Of a stretch of DNA of 64,000 nucleotides, positions 36,934-50,026 are shown in pieces. The stretch comes from Chrysomallon squamiferum (Eukaryota > Mollusca > Gastropoda > Neomphalida > Peltospiridae). The stretch is from assembly GCA_012295275.1 (NCBI GenBank), contig CM022665.1, forward strand, positions 10,858,976 to 10,922,975, in the 5' to 3' direction. The notes under the pieces are model-generated. The model was given only the letters and a program-made list of their open reading frames with translations. It did not search any database and was not told the DNA's origin. Numbering within the stretch: position 1 is the stretch's first letter; each line of letters starts with the position of its first letter. A program made the translations under genes and the position numbers.

Positions 36934-39915
36934 GTGGGTTTTCTTAATTTTAAAATAAGATTCATATGATCAAAATGAACAAAAAAGTATTGTATTTAAG
37001 GCTGACTTAGGCTTACATTTACAAGTGAAAACTGACAGGAAACAAATCATGAACAATATTCTAAACCTCAAAATTCCTATTAATTTTCAACCATTTTATT
37101 TGAAAAAGCATAATCAGAATTTAATAATTCCTTAAATTTGAATATTAATCTTATTTTGAGTCAGACTTCAGGTTAGGATCAAAAGAAATATTTGTTATAT
37201 GTAAAAGAAAATATATATAATAGTAATATATATATGATTAGTACTTGAAAAGAGGAACAACATCTTTCTTCTCTTTCAGATCAGCAATTTGTTTATCTCT
37301 CACAGGAGCGCACAGTTTTGCCGTAACTCCAATGACATAATTGGAGTAGTAGTAGATGTCAAAAGCACCATTTTCAATTTGCTGTTTAATCAGCTCTAGG
37401 TCCAGAACTTCATGAATTTGTGCTCGGAATCGAATATGTTGTGGCAAAAGGAGAGATAGCAAACCCTGAAAAATAAATAAAATGTATTTAAAAATTGTTT
37501 TAGATGCATCTCAGTAAAAAGTAAAAACTGAGTTTTGACTTATATTATGCTTTAAAAAAAAAAAAAACATTAGTAACATTTAACAATTGATGTGATTTCT
37601 TATTTTATTTGTTAATTCAGGTTTATTATTACTTATTATGACAAATTAGGAAAAAATAAGGAGGTTACAGCTAGCAGGAAAAACAATCAGAAGTAAAATG
37701 TTGCTGTTATATAAATATGTATCATGTTGTCATTTGATGCCAAAACCACTGGATGCACAACAAGAAATATATAATACTTTAATTCTTCTTTACATATCTT
37801 AAATTACACAATGTAGTTTTTTACAAATCTGATTAACTGAAAAAAAAAAAACAGCACACAATAAACCTGAACTTTTATTATGTGCTTTCATGTACTTACA
37901 AACTTAAATATACTGCTATGGGAAACAACTCTACTTTGTTTTCTAATGTCATGATTATTCAACAATCTGCAAGAAATCTATATAAACCAAATTACATTTG
38001 TTTCTAGCTCAAAAATAATTTGGTCTCAACTAACTGTGTGAATAAGAATCAACATTTTTGGTAGAGATTATGAATATTACCTCTTTAATTTCATTAATTA
38101 GCTGTATGGCCTGACTGTAGTCTGGAGGGTCTTCAGCCAGCTTCGCTTCCAGACTGTCCCAAAAGGCCTTGTGAACAATATCTGTTACCTGCTTCTGGAT
38201 ACTACAAGATACAAATCAGTGAAAATCATTTTGTTAACAACAACAACATTTTTATGACATAGAACAAATAAATAACAAATTAAATTTTCATAAAATTTTG
38301 TTATTGCTTTCCTGGAGTTGTTGACTGTATCTGCAAATGAAATTCATACAGTTTATTCCAGCAGCAGAATACTGTATCTATATATGTAATTAATACAATT
38401 AAAAAACTAAAGATCTGTACCATTATTTTGATTAAGAAAAAAACAAATGTAATGAAAGTAAATGTATCTACATCAGCTTTAAAAAATGAACTGTCACCAA
38501 AATTACAAATTACTTATTTCAATCAAAAGCTACTTCTGAAAACTGAGATAATTACAAGTCATGCATTTACCAAACACGAACTAAAAAAATAAAAAAGTAT
38601 ATTCAGTAAAATACACCATCTCAAAAATGTATAGATTCTTATACAAACTTATCTATCAACAAACTAATAGAATATCAAAATAAAGGTTTAAAATAAAAAA
38701 TTTAAAATTATAAAATTAAAAAAGCCAAAAATTCATATTTTGATATATTATGAAACAAAAAAAATTCAATAAAATAACAACTATGTTCAAAATTAAAGAA
38801 TTGTTATAAATAACAGAAAATAAAAAATTAAAAGAGAAATAGAAATACTTTTTAACAATGACTTATAATATAAATACAAAGATGATCCAATGACATCTAC
38901 ATACAACTAAGAAAAAACACCAGTAGATGATAAATTATCTGTTTCGTGATTAAACAGAGTATCATAAACATACCTATCTTTGTTGTGATCACTGGGTTCA
39001 AGTTTGAAATCACCATTGACAACAATCTCATGTGCCAGTTTCATTTTTTCAACACCATCAGCAGCAGCCATTAGTTCTTCAAAGGTAATAAACTTTGGTG
39101 GTGAAGCTACAATGAACAACAAAAACCACTAAATTAAATATATTTTGATATGACAAAATGAATACATTTTCTGATAAACAGTTCTATAAATTATAATACA
39201 GTTGAAACAGATTTAGACACTTATGTAGAACAATCATAATGTTAAAACAACATAAAAAAAAATGTTTAGAAATTAATCTTTCTTAAAAGATTAAAATAAT
39301 TGGTTTTTTTATATATTTACTGGTAATATTTTTCTTTACGATGTATAACTTAATAATAACTATATTTTTACTATATTTTAAAGTTTTGTCAGACTTATAT
39401 ATTAACAAAAGAAGTTAAATGTTTTTGATATGACTAAAAGAACAAATGTTCTAAATGCATACTGCTATAAATTATACTATAGCTGATATACATTATAAAC
39501 ATTTATACAGAATATTCAAAATGTTTAAACAAATCTAAAAAAAAATTAAATTAAAAATTAAAAATATATTCATCATTGTTAAAAAATTAAAATTAACATT
39601 CATAAAATTTCTGATAATATTTTCCTTTAGACTTTATGAATATAATAAATGTGTTTTTACTTTAGAAAAATGTATAAATATTGCCAGTTAGGTTTTCCAT
39701 GTGATCATCTTGCTGTGATGGATGATTAATTTTAATAATGTGGGGATTTTTTCTGCTCATGTACCTGGCACGGTGAACAAACTCTGGTTGTTTTGGGATA
39801 TATTTGGACTTGGTGTCCGAGTGCGACGCTTCTTCGCTTCCTGGTCTTCTTTACTGTCCTGAACTGAATGTTCCTCTTGTAGGCCATGTTGTGCAGTTTC
39901 CTTGTTCTCTGCCAT
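33782..39915 (-). CDS. TCP11L1: T-complex protein 11-like protein 1 (503 aa, nine coding exons)
   Basis: Coding exons in transcript order: 39915-39765, 39106-38974, 38201-38081, 37465-37245, 36817-36681, 36413-36232, 35610-35429, 34635-34469, 33999-33782. All are GT-AG with matching phases, totalling 1512 nt including TAA. The product begins [11 protein letters not shown] and is 503 aa, close to the human protein (about 509). Diagnostic TCP11-domain stretches are [10 protein letters not shown] and [11 protein letters not shown] (about 52-87), [20 protein letters not shown] (exon 3), [19 protein letters not shown] and KLCAPVRD (exon 4), [16 protein letters not shown] and [11 protein letters not shown] (exon 5). 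The family is annotated with TCP11 domains; the founding member TCP11 acts in sperm function, while the molecular role of the L1 form is poorly defined. It equally represents the invertebrate counterpart of TCP11L1 and TCP11L2. The longer open frame through exon 1 (39732-39962) is in the wrong frame. Confidence 0.95.
34863..35193. mobile_element. Candidate MITE in a TCP11L1 intron
   Basis: TAGCCTGAGTAT at 34863-34874 is exactly inverted at 35180-35191, enclosing about 330 bp of GC-richer, non-repetitive DNA unlike the surrounding intron. AGTTTAT occurs just outside both ends (34856-34862 and 35194-35200), compatible with a 7-8 bp target duplication; two extra bases at the right end leave the exact boundary uncertain. 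No coding frame is present. The superfamily is not assigned, though the duplication length would suit hAT. Confidence 0.6.
36865..36930. repeat. (TTA)n followed by a run of about 40 T
   Basis: On the transcribed minus strand of TCP11L1 this reads as a long poly-A followed by (TAA)n, about 50 bp upstream of the 36817-36681 exon. It may be the tail of a decayed retroposon or simple repeat expansion. No retroposon body was recognised beside it. Confidence 0.9.
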
Positions 39916-41568
39916 ATCTTGTCCTTAGAACTATAAATCAATGAATTCATGATAATCAGCATAAAATAATGTGAAATTAATTACTGGTTTTTAGTGTAGT
40001 TTTTAAAGCTTGATCAATTAACAAAACTTTTTTTAAAATGTATTATCTTTTTCTATATTTTACTTTTAGTTGCTCTGTTATATCATATAGATGTCATTTT
40101 ATTTGTTTAAAATACAGTCCATGAAAACCCCTGAAAACCTTTTTCTTTTTTCTTTCTTTTTGGGGATAATTCATCAACTGGGGACATCCATCAATTAACA
40201 GTGTGATAATTCTTTTCCATTTTTTGTTGTTATTTTTTGTTTTAATTATTAAAATCTTTAAAAATAATTATTTTCCTAAATTATAAATCTAATAATAAAC
40301 ATTACTGGTTATGTACATATTGTTATAAAATTCTATTTTTAAATATTCAGTTAACAGAAGGGATTAAATCAAAAATAATACTGAACTGAATGTTGTTTTG
40401 AAATGTTGCCAAGTCACAGTATGAAAGTCATAAAGAAATAAATGTAAACTCTTTGTTACTGTTTTTCATTATATCTTCAGGTTAGCCTGTCTTTAAATAA
40501 CCATTACATGAAAGCACGACATTTGTGACCTTTCTGGTTATTTGCCAACTAGATACATCATGTTGTTTCAGTGCAAACAAAGGAGTTAAATAAAATCAAG
40601 CTTTCTAATTAAACAAAACAATTAGAGAAATTTGAAGTTTTTAGTAGAATAATTTCAGTGGTTTGTAAAACAAAATTTTTGAAAAGTTATTTTATTTCAT
40701 TCTTTCTTTCTTTCCTTTTTTAAATTTTATTTATTTATTTATATTTTATGATTATTATTATTATTATTAATAAATAAAATAAGAAAAATTTGTTTAAATA
40801 TACTCAACCAACAGCTATGAATTGTATTTTCATTAAAGTTTTAATTAAGTGTTCTTGACTTGCACTTTCACTTGTAAACTGTATTGGCTGAAAATTTAAA
40901 AGCTTAGACTACATACTTACGTGCACTTTTGAAATGATTTTTAAAACTTTAAGTGATAATTAATAATTTAATAAATAAATATGAAAATAACTTGTTAAAT
41001 CCTGAAATATTACACAGTAATGAGATAAATAACTAAACTAACGTATTTTCATACAAACTTATGCATTTTGAGTGATATTAACGAGAAGTGGAAAAAGAGC
41101 AATAAAAAAAAAAAAAAAAAAAAAAACCGTTAATTTATAGAAATTTTAACATGTGTTTATTCAATAAAGTACCAGAAAGAATTCCAATCATTCCACCAAC
41201 CTGTTTCAAAAAATATATATTAGAAACAAGAATAAGATGTGAATTAACTGCAAATTCCGTAATTTACTCAAAAATCAATTTGAATTCAGAAAATTGTGTC
41301 ACTAATTCTCATAATAAATCAGTAATCTAAATTTGTTCTGCTAATTCAGCATTTAAAGATTAAACTAAAACTAATAAATGTTCACAAAATAACCAATGTT
41401 AAAATACTAATTACAAAGAAAATATAAAAAAACCGTTATCTGAACTGAACAGCTGAAAAAAAAAAAAAAAAAAAAAAATCGTCTGCAGCAGCGAAGCTAT
41501 TGTGACCTACTAAAATTGGCTTCTGTTTATTTATTCATATATTAACTTCTACAAATTTTGTTACTCAC
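39766..41568 (-). other. TCP11L1 5' UTR portion and first intron (39916-41568)
   Basis: Sequence 39916-39930 is the 5' UTR part of coding exon 1, preceded by an acceptor (ttatag) at 39931-39932. From 39933 to 41568 there is intronic DNA with A/T runs (poly-A at about 41105-41127 and 41456-41478) and TTTA/ATT tracts at about 40729-40768. No coding content was recognised in it. Confidence 0.55.
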
Positions 41569-41700
41569 CATAAGAATGTATACTGCAATGTAAGCTATGA
41601 AATCAGACAGAAGTAACTAGTTTCAAACAAAACAGTTCTCTAATCTGAAAAATTCTGGAATAGTCTGCCGTTAACAAACAAAAGATCAAGGTACGCCAAG
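41569..41700 (-). other. Probable non-coding first exon of TCP11L1 (right limit approximate)
   Basis: A consensus donor (ATG|gtgagt) ends the exon at 41569 on the minus strand. It is the best upstream donor for the UTR acceptor at 39931. The transcription start is not visible from sequence; the right limit is a guess set by the CRE palindrome and CpG-containing stretch at 41690-41760. Confidence 0.4.
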
Positions 41701-41715
41701 CTTTGTTTACGGAGG

Positions 41716-41723
41716 TGACGTCA
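41716..41723. promoter_or_regulatory. Palindromic CRE (TGACGTCA)
   Basis: A perfect full cAMP-response element / CREB-ATF site lying about 150 bp upstream of the predicted first-exon donor of TCP11L1. This is a typical promoter-proximal distance. A further ATGACGC half-site-like sequence follows at about 41740-41746. Confidence 0.6.
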
Positions 41724-41837
41724 AATTTGAATTGTGGGATGACGCTTGATACTATTTTTAAACATTGACCAAGTTATAACTGTGAGCCCAAATAATAATT
41801 ACGTTAAAATCTACAGATTTTAAAAATATAATTAAAG

Positions 41838-41839
<2 letters not shown>

Positions 41840-41868
<29 letters not shown>
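41840..41868. repeat. (AT)n microsatellite
   Basis: An alternating AT run upstream of TCP11L1, followed by (GT)n at about 41964-41983. Comparable AT runs occur at 10879-10904, 29824-29857 and 58866-58890. Confidence 0.92.
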
Positions 41869-41871
<3 letters not shown>

Positions 41872-42297
41872 CACCTGCTATGTAGAAATGCTGTTAGTAT
41901 TAAACCAAGCAACAACAACAGTAATAGGAAACTACATTATTTTATGTTAAACCAAATATAATCGTGTGTGTGTGTGTGTGTGTGAATAAATCAAACTGTT
42001 GGGGGTTTTCTTGTATGTTTTACCAATAAATAAATATGAACGAGACAATAATATTTATGTTATAATCATTTGAATTCTTGTGCTAGAATCCAGAGAATCT
42101 GGACACTTAATGTACTCAACAGCGCCTGTATATATGGTCCGCCATACTGGTTTGACCTATATTTCCTAGCTTCATGTCCTGTTTCTCTAAACACAGCATG
42201 ATGGAGACTTTGAAGTCTTGTCCTTCTGTTTATTGCACGAATTGCATCTCATATTATGGGAAAAGAAATCCAAAAAAAAAAAAAAGTTTAATTTTAG

Positions 42298-42551
42298 CAG
42301 TGGCGTGCAGAGGGGAAGCCGAAGGGGCATACAAATGGGCGAGCATCCAATCAGAGAAAAGAACTTAATAAATTTGGTTGATTTATATTTAAATCGAATA
42401 AAGCGTTTATTTCATGTTTCATCTATGTTTATATATTCAAAATATCTTCCTTTCTCATAATATTTCTCAGTACTAGGCCTTATACTTCAGTTTTTGGGGC
42501 ATACAACCAAGGAGTTGGCCACGAGCATCACTAGACCTCTGCACGCCACAG
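42298..42551. mobile_element. Complete hAT-type MITE (254 bp) with perfect 8-bp target duplication
   Basis: Terminal inverted repeats of 16 bp, CAGTGGCGTGCAGAGG at 42298-42313 and its inverse at 42536-42551 with one mismatch. The flanking AATTTTAG at 42290-42297 and 42552-42559 is an exact 8-bp duplication. CAG-initial ends and an 8-bp duplication are diagnostic of hAT elements. The interior has no coding frame, so the copy is non-autonomous. A pair of direct repeats, GGGGCATACAA then CGAGCATC, sits near both ends (42324-42347 and 42496-42529). The intact duplication and near-identical ends suggest recent insertion. It lies in the intergenic region upstream of both TCP11L1 and DEPDC7. Confidence 0.92.
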
Positions 42552-42591
42552 AATTTTAGAAAGACGACATGGTAGACAGCACTTCGTTATG

Positions 42592-42609
42592 GATACACAA
42601 TTGTGTATC
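42592..42609. repeat. Perfect 18-bp palindrome
   Basis: GATACACAATTGTGTATC is its own reverse complement, with no spacer. It lies 40 bp right of the hAT MITE in the TCP11L1-DEPDC7 intergenic region. It may be a binding site or chance. Confidence 0.6.
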
Positions 42610-44150
42610 ACGAACATCGTTCATACAGTACTTTTTATACTCATGGAGTTAACTCTATCAAAGCTGGTTCACCTACGAATCGGAAAGTGTCAGATCATGT
42701 CAGTGGTTAAATCTGGGTTGAAGTGATATCGAAGCCGGTTACGTATGCCTCCAACCTGGTTAATATATCATCATTTGGGCACATGCTTGAAACTTGGTTC
42801 AAAACATACTGTAAACAAAATAAGTAATAACACAGTAGTTCACTTATTCCTTATTTGCTTCATAAACTCCACACCCACATTAAAAAGGTTCTCAAAAGCA
42901 TCTTTTCCAAAATCACTTCTTAAATTTTAGCCAAGTGATATCCAGCTTCTGCTCCATTTACATCCTTATCAGTATACACTGCAGGTAACTTCTGTACGTA
43001 CTATTACAGTATAATTCATTATTCATTTAGTTTTTGTCCATGTGTTCGTAATATACTTTCATCGAAACTGCTTTGAGTAGTGGTTTCAGGATGAAAGGGC
43101 AGTTAGCAAATCATCTTTATTATTATAATATTATAGCCTTTACTAGCAAGCACTAAAAAGCTCGATGTTTAAGAAAACTGCAATTTGTTAAAAGAAAAAA
43201 AGCTGAACACCCTAAACATTAACATTTCAGATGTTCTAATTTATCCCTTCTAAATGTATTTCATCAACCAGATATTTTTACTCTTTTTAATTTGTTATGA
43301 AAAAAATATATTTGTAGTACAAGTAGAAGATTTAAATTTTTTTTACGATGTGAATGGTCTAGCGCAAATGAACGATTTTTACCAACTTTGGCTTCACATA
43401 TCAATGTAAATTTACTTTGCCGAGATAAGAATAAAAAAATTAAAATGCCTGTTTGCAACATATAGTATAACATATGAAATAAGTTTGTCAGAGACAACTT
43501 CGCTTTAGAATGGGCTTTTAAAAATTCAGATTTGTAAAAAGAGTCCCAAAAAAGTAATTTAAAAAACAAACAAAAAGAAAGAGAAAAAAAGTCATATATT
43601 TGAAAATATTTGACTGACATCTTCGAATTTTTTATCACTGAAATCAGGATAAAAGGATCTACATGGATAATTAGGCGTCAACCTTTCATTTCCCAAACAG
43701 TACCTTCTTTATGACACTTCTGAATAAAATAAATATAATTATTATAGCATTTTGTCATATTAAGCTATTATGATAAATATAGAGGGGAAAAAAAAAAAAT
43801 AATAATAACAATAGTAAATAAATAAATAAATAACAAATTAGTGGCACGCGGCATGTTTTGTTGTCTTTTTAAAACATAAACCTTATAATATATATTGTTT
43901 CTTAAACTGTTCAGTTGTTTACCCAAGGGTGAATGACGTTATTTTGGGTAAGTGAAACCTGAGACAAACATTTAAAAAAAGAAAAAAGAAAAAAATAGAA
44001 AAACGTAAGAAATTTAATCAGACTGTAAGATCAAGATTCTTAGGGGAATGAAACTGAAATAGTTTGAGAAGTACTGCCATATTATTATTACTGTTTTTCT
44101 TATGTTTGTTTTGAAGTACACAAATATAGTTTATGACATCGCTTTAAAAT

Positions 44151-44191
<41 letters not shown>

Positions 44192-45310
44192 CAACCGCGT
44201 AAATATTTTCAAAATTCTATCTAGAATGCGAATGAATGTTCGAATTTGTTTAAAAATAGCTACTGGACTTAAATTTCTGCAGTCTAAAAAATAATAATAA
44301 TAATAATAATTTTATTAATTGCAAATTAAATTTTAATTAAGGCTGATATATATTTTTTTTAATTTTATTTTAAATCAGTGTTAATGATTTGGTTTAACAA
44401 ACTACTATTTTATAATTATATAAGGTGGAAATTTATTATTATTATTGTTGTTATTTATTTATTTAAATTTAAATATTGCAGGTGGCGGTGACCAAGACCG
44501 ATTGTATCACTTAGGGGTCTAATTAAGTACAAATTCAGTTGAATAGAAATAATTACTTTTACCAGTTAATTAGGTTAATCAGAAGCGTAGTTAGACGAAT
44601 TGTTTGTCAGATATATATAAAGTGATTGATGTTAATTCGGATGAAATATTAACTGGTATACATATACATAACTGACCTATACATATATATTAATATTTTA
44701 ATTAATCAATTTATTTATTTATTTATTGTTGTTGTTGTTGTATAGTTATTACTTTGGTTCACTACGTTAACATACCGAAGTATAAAATATTAATAATAAC
44801 AGCTAGTAACAAAAATATTTTTAAATATAGCTTAATTTTATAATGGATATATTATTTATATAATATTAAATTATATAATATTATACAGTATTTTTATAAT
44901 AAATAAATAAATAATGAAAGAAAATTAAAAAGAAAGATGAAAATCAATCGTGCAAAAGCAACATTATGAAGTATTATTGTCGTTAGTCTGTAACAAACCT
45001 ATTATGTTGAAATAAAACATTTTTTTTTTTTTTTTTTTTTTATCATTTTGTAACATAAAATGTGACGAAATCGTGTAAACGTAAACATTACTCATTTGTA
45101 TTTCGAAAAACTGTACTCCCCATTACTTTAAAAAAAAACACACATTTTAATGTCATTAACAAAAACAGTAGCTACATAAAAATCTTTCATGCGACCGAGT
45201 GACGCCTTCATGACCCCAAGCGCAATCAACAGGTACTCGACTATATTTAGCACTCGCGGTGAACAGTGGGATATCTTTTACGAGAAGGGAGGCAGTTTCA
45301 AACATCAAAC
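42610..45310. other. Intergenic region and upstream sequence of DEPDC7
   Basis: No gene was recognised. It holds (AC)n at about 44153-44190, short ATT/TTTA tracts, a T22 run near 45020-45041 and scattered AT-rich DNA. A 124-codon minus-strand frame at 43264-43638 is Phe/Lys/Leu-rich and has no recognised domain. The last 130 bp before the DEPDC7 start (about 45185-45310) is richer in GC and CpG than its surroundings and is the likely promoter and 5' UTR. Confidence 0.6.
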
Positions 45311-48300
45311 ATGGCAGAATGTTCACCTAATAGTGGTTTTGAAAAGTCATTTCCTCTTCGAGATTCAGGAGGAAATATTGGTAAGAAACTGATTAGTAAT
45401 GCATAAACAGTTGTTTACATGGAGGGCTATTGTTTGATATTTGTAATCACGTTTATTTTGCTCACAGTTCATTTGCTAAAACTGAGCTGAAGATGTTAGC
45501 CGACTTAAACCGCTGTGTCGCATTATCAGTCGTTCATTCTGCAGGGGATTGCTATCATCATGGTTACACACTCTCGGCAGTACCGATTGAAATTACATTA
45601 ATATAGATTTCGGTTGTTTAAAATAAACTAAAAACAAAATTTAATAGCTGTTAGTGTTAATAAAAGTAACTGAACTAATAAAATAAAAAAAATTGTGAAC
45701 GTTTCGGAAGTTTAAATTGAAAATAAAAAGTAATGAAAGTTCATAATTGATCATAATATTCAGACATAGTGAAAAAAAGGAATATTTATGTAATAACTTA
45801 GACAATAAGTAGTTAAAGTATAAATATGAATGGTTTCGTTTTAATTTTAAGCTGAGCAGAATTTGGTTAGGTAAAACTAAGTTGTGAATTGTGCTTATAA
45901 TAATTGACTGTAATTATGTTTCAACCTTTCTGAGTTCTCAAACATGCACAATAAAATCTCTTCTGAAACATCTGCAATTTTTTATTCATTCAGTTCAGTT
46001 GTATTAATACAGTATTATGAGTATTGGATTTTAGTTAAACAAATATTTGAAATTGCTGAGAGGTGGGTTAGTTATTGTGTTTACATTGATTCATTTAAAA
46101 TAAAAACAACAAAACATGCAATTTTTAATGTTTGAGCAAATATATTTTTATTATTTGGTTATATAAAAATATAATTGATTAAAATTTCTTAAATATACTT
46201 GTAATAGCTTTAACCATTGACCCATTTATGAGTGATAGGACCTTTTGAATAATTACAGACAATGCCTGTAGAATAAAACCTTAGTGAAACCATTCATTTT
46301 TTGTCATTAACTGAGTAGACAAAGTTATGCACTGAAATACAACAGTAATTCTTTTTGTTTCTATTATTATGTACAGTATTATTGTTAGGCATCTATCCCT
46401 TATCTGAAAATTTAGATTGTTATAATTGTAACTTAGATTTACATGCATTTAATACATTATTTCATGCACAGATTATTTTAAAACTGTTCAAAATTAAGTT
46501 AGGCTTTCTAAATGTGTATATGAAAATAAAAATAACTTTATTTCACGTTAAGTCTAGTGCTTTTGATCTGCAGTGCATGATAAAATATATACATATTTGT
46601 AGATATACTGTCCAGTTAATGTACATACTTTTTACCAACAAACTGTATAACTTTAAATTATTTTCACAATTGTGTACATTTAATATAAAAATGTTTTATA
46701 TTTAATATCTTTTTGAAAAGATCGGTTCTGAATTTGTTTAATACATAGAAATTAAATACATTTCTTTTTTTTCTAGTAATACTTATGCCCCTAAAAACAC
46801 ATCAAAGAAAATTATAAACATAAAAATAAACCCACAACTGCCCCCAAAAATAATACAACACAAAACAAAACAAAAAAGTCCCAAGAACAAAACAAACAAA
46901 CCTTCAAACAGAAAAATATTTTTTAAATTTATAAAATTTTGTATTACTGAACTGATGTCTAAGTAATATAATTGAGTGAGGGAGGATACACAAGTAGATG
47001 GTTTATTCTTAGTTTATAAAAGTATGACTTCAACATTAATGTTTTTTTATGTACCTCTTCAAATAAGATTCTTATTGTTACAATACAAATATCCATTCTA
47101 ATTATTTCTGTTTAAAATGTCTGAGACCAATCAGTTAATTTCTGTCTTTAACATTTGATCTCTTCTGCTGAACAGTTAGGTATTGAAATTTGTTGTATGT
47201 CTACTTTGTTTGATGCAGATAATTGGGTAGTTAAATAATTATCATTATGGTAACCTTGTGAATATTACATATTAATCCCTTTGTAAGTATTTAAATAATT
47301 AAGAGATTTAAATAATAATGATCATATAGCTGTTAAACAATATCAAAATAATATCAGTCATTTTCATACTATGATGCATTTTGTGTCTAATTTATTTTGA
47401 TCAAGTACTCTGGTTACAAGATTGTAAGAAATTAATTTGTTTAATCCTACTTTAAGTTTAAACCATTAAGTGGTAAAGTATCATTGTAACTTGAAGGTGA
47501 AAACGATAAGAAGAGAACAAAGAAAAGCTAAAATTCTTTGATGTTAACAACCTGGGTTTATGTCCTTTGGGTGTGAACTGGACACAGGAGTATAATAATA
47601 AAAACATATATTCTTCCTGGTAAATAATATGCACATTTATTCCCACTTGTTTGATTATTCTGACATGTTTTTGAAGCAAAGAATGGATTTACAAACATAA
47701 TATATTATTCCCCCTTGATATCTATCTCATTTCATTCGTCCCTTCTATTGTTTAAGATCTTTATTAAGTCCTGGATTTCATACAGGAAAGGATATAACTT
47801 CTACATAACATTAAAAACTTTAATTAATTGATAATTTAAGTTCAAAGTAAGTAGATGCTTTAAAAATACAGGACAAATGTTTGAATAATAATTTCTGGTA
47901 AAGATGATGCATTTTCAGGGTCCATTGACTAAAAAACAGATGTTGAAAGCTAATTAACAGTGTAAGTTAGGACATAACCCAGACCTCAATATTAATATTT
48001 CACCAAGTATGCAGATTGGATCTGATCTGGTATACTCTTAATCCAATGACCTGTATGCTGAAGTGTTGCATCTAAGTGCCAAATCAAGTTATGATGAATG
48101 ATGGTGAAGTGTCTTCTGAAGATACATGATTTATATTTAGTGGGCAAAAAGTTAAAACCACTAATCAGAGCAGATATTGATATTTTGCTTTACTTGGTTC
48201 TTAATGACCAATTTGTTGAGCACATGTGTTGTCATCCAGTAAGCCTTACAATGAAAGGTGTAAAAATGATCCTTCACTGGTCTGAATTTTTTTTACTATA

Positions 48301-49983
48301 TTCTGGTTTATTAAAATGGATTAACAAATATCTAATGTGATACTGATTACAAGGACCATAGTTTCCTGGTATGATTTAAATTATAGCCTATCCACTTGTA
48401 ATGTCACATAGTTAAAAACCCTGACAGATGGTTCGTGATTTTGTGTTCTAGTCATAAATCAGAAGGGTTATTTTTAGTGGGTTTTTTTGTTTTTTTTTTT
48501 TAATTTTTATTTAAATTTTTTGTGTTGACACCCTTTCCATGTACATCATTGTTAACAAGGACAGGACTTTTCTTTTCAGTTGAATCTATGAACATTACCA
48601 TATGCAGTACCTTTTATTATTTATATTTTACCTGTTTATAATTTTAATCTTTGAAATGAAATATCCTCTACTAACTGAACAATAAAGTTACTTGTAGAAT
48701 AATTTTATTACTGACAAAATCTCTACAAAGACTGGTTTTATAAATTTGGAAACGATAACACTTAATAGTTCTTGCCTTTGTTATGTGTAACAAACAAGTT
48801 GCTCACATTGATAGATTATTTGTCAAGTTTATTATTCCATTATACATGTAGAGTGCTAATAATACAGATTTAAATGTATTATCCAAAACCATACTATGGT
48901 AGCAATGGCTTCTGATGTTCACACCTGCTGTTTTACACAGTGATTTAATGTTTTTATAGAACAAACTGTTTTGCTAATTATGCAGTTGTGAAAAACCATG
49001 AATGACATCTATCTGTGAAGTGGTGTCAGTAGCTGAATTCACCGAAAAAAGTCTTGACTCTCAAAGATTTTATTACAGACCTGTAGGGTACAATGAAATT
49101 TATAAATAGCTATTTTACTAACATTGTTTTCAGTGTTTATGCTTGATTCAGCATAATTAAGTTTATTTTGCACTTAAAGAATAACACTAAAACCAACAAA
49201 ACAAATTTGACAATAAAACTCAAGATCCAACATGCTTGAACTAAGAATTATACATATATCTGGCCTTTGGCAATTTTTTGTTTCAGTTTTCTTTTGCCAT
49301 GTCAGCTGAAAATGCCTTCAGGTTTAATTTTGTAAATGTTAATTGGCAGTTACAAAAGTAGATTTACATTAATGTTATTGCCACTGTATATTTTTTCTTT
49401 TTTCCCTTAAGTCTAAATCAAGGTGTGATTCAAATAAAACAAAAACATTTTAAAGTAATAACTTAATACACTGAATTTTAAATTTGTAGAACTTGAAAAC
49501 AAACTCAATCTATTGCTGATCACATAAGTTCCGTGATCTGATGTTCTCAACATATTTCATTGTAATTTGTAGCCAGTGATGATGAAAATGAATTTTATTC
49601 TCATAAACTGTAGGATTACATATATATAATAACAAATTAAAATTGAAATGCACATGCTTATTTATCACATGCTTGGTATATGTGTTTTCCTGTATAAGGG
49701 AAGATGTTTATGTAACACATTAGACAACTCTATATCATTTATTAAAATGTTGTGTAATATGTTGAGATATAACTAAAAGAGGCATTTCTATAATACGTTC
49801 TGTATTTGGTTGATTTAGAAAATTGGAAAGCAGAACTTTCAGTTCCATTTGGTTTTTATAATTAAAAAAATCAAGTATTCAGTTTTATATGCAACTTTCA
49901 TTAATTCTTCATCAAACTGACAAAATGTTTTGTTATAATTACTTCAAGAAAATATAAAAATAATAAATTAGGTAATTAATTGG

Positions 49984-50026
<43 letters not shown>

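Noticed and set aside
39732-39962. 76-aa minus-strand frame rich in Arg/Lys
   Set aside because: It overlaps TCP11L1 coding exon 1 in a different frame. The ATG at 39915 gives [11 protein letters not shown] and splices in phase to [10 protein letters not shown].
43264-43638. 124-codon minus-strand frame in the intergenic region
   Set aside because: Phe/Lys/Leu-rich, no domain and no splice context. A transposon-derived origin cannot be shown.
45189-45392. 67-aa plus-strand frame across DEPDC7 exon 1
   Set aside because: Wrong frame. Only the ATG at 45311 joins exon 2 in phase 1 to give GPFRATQIW.
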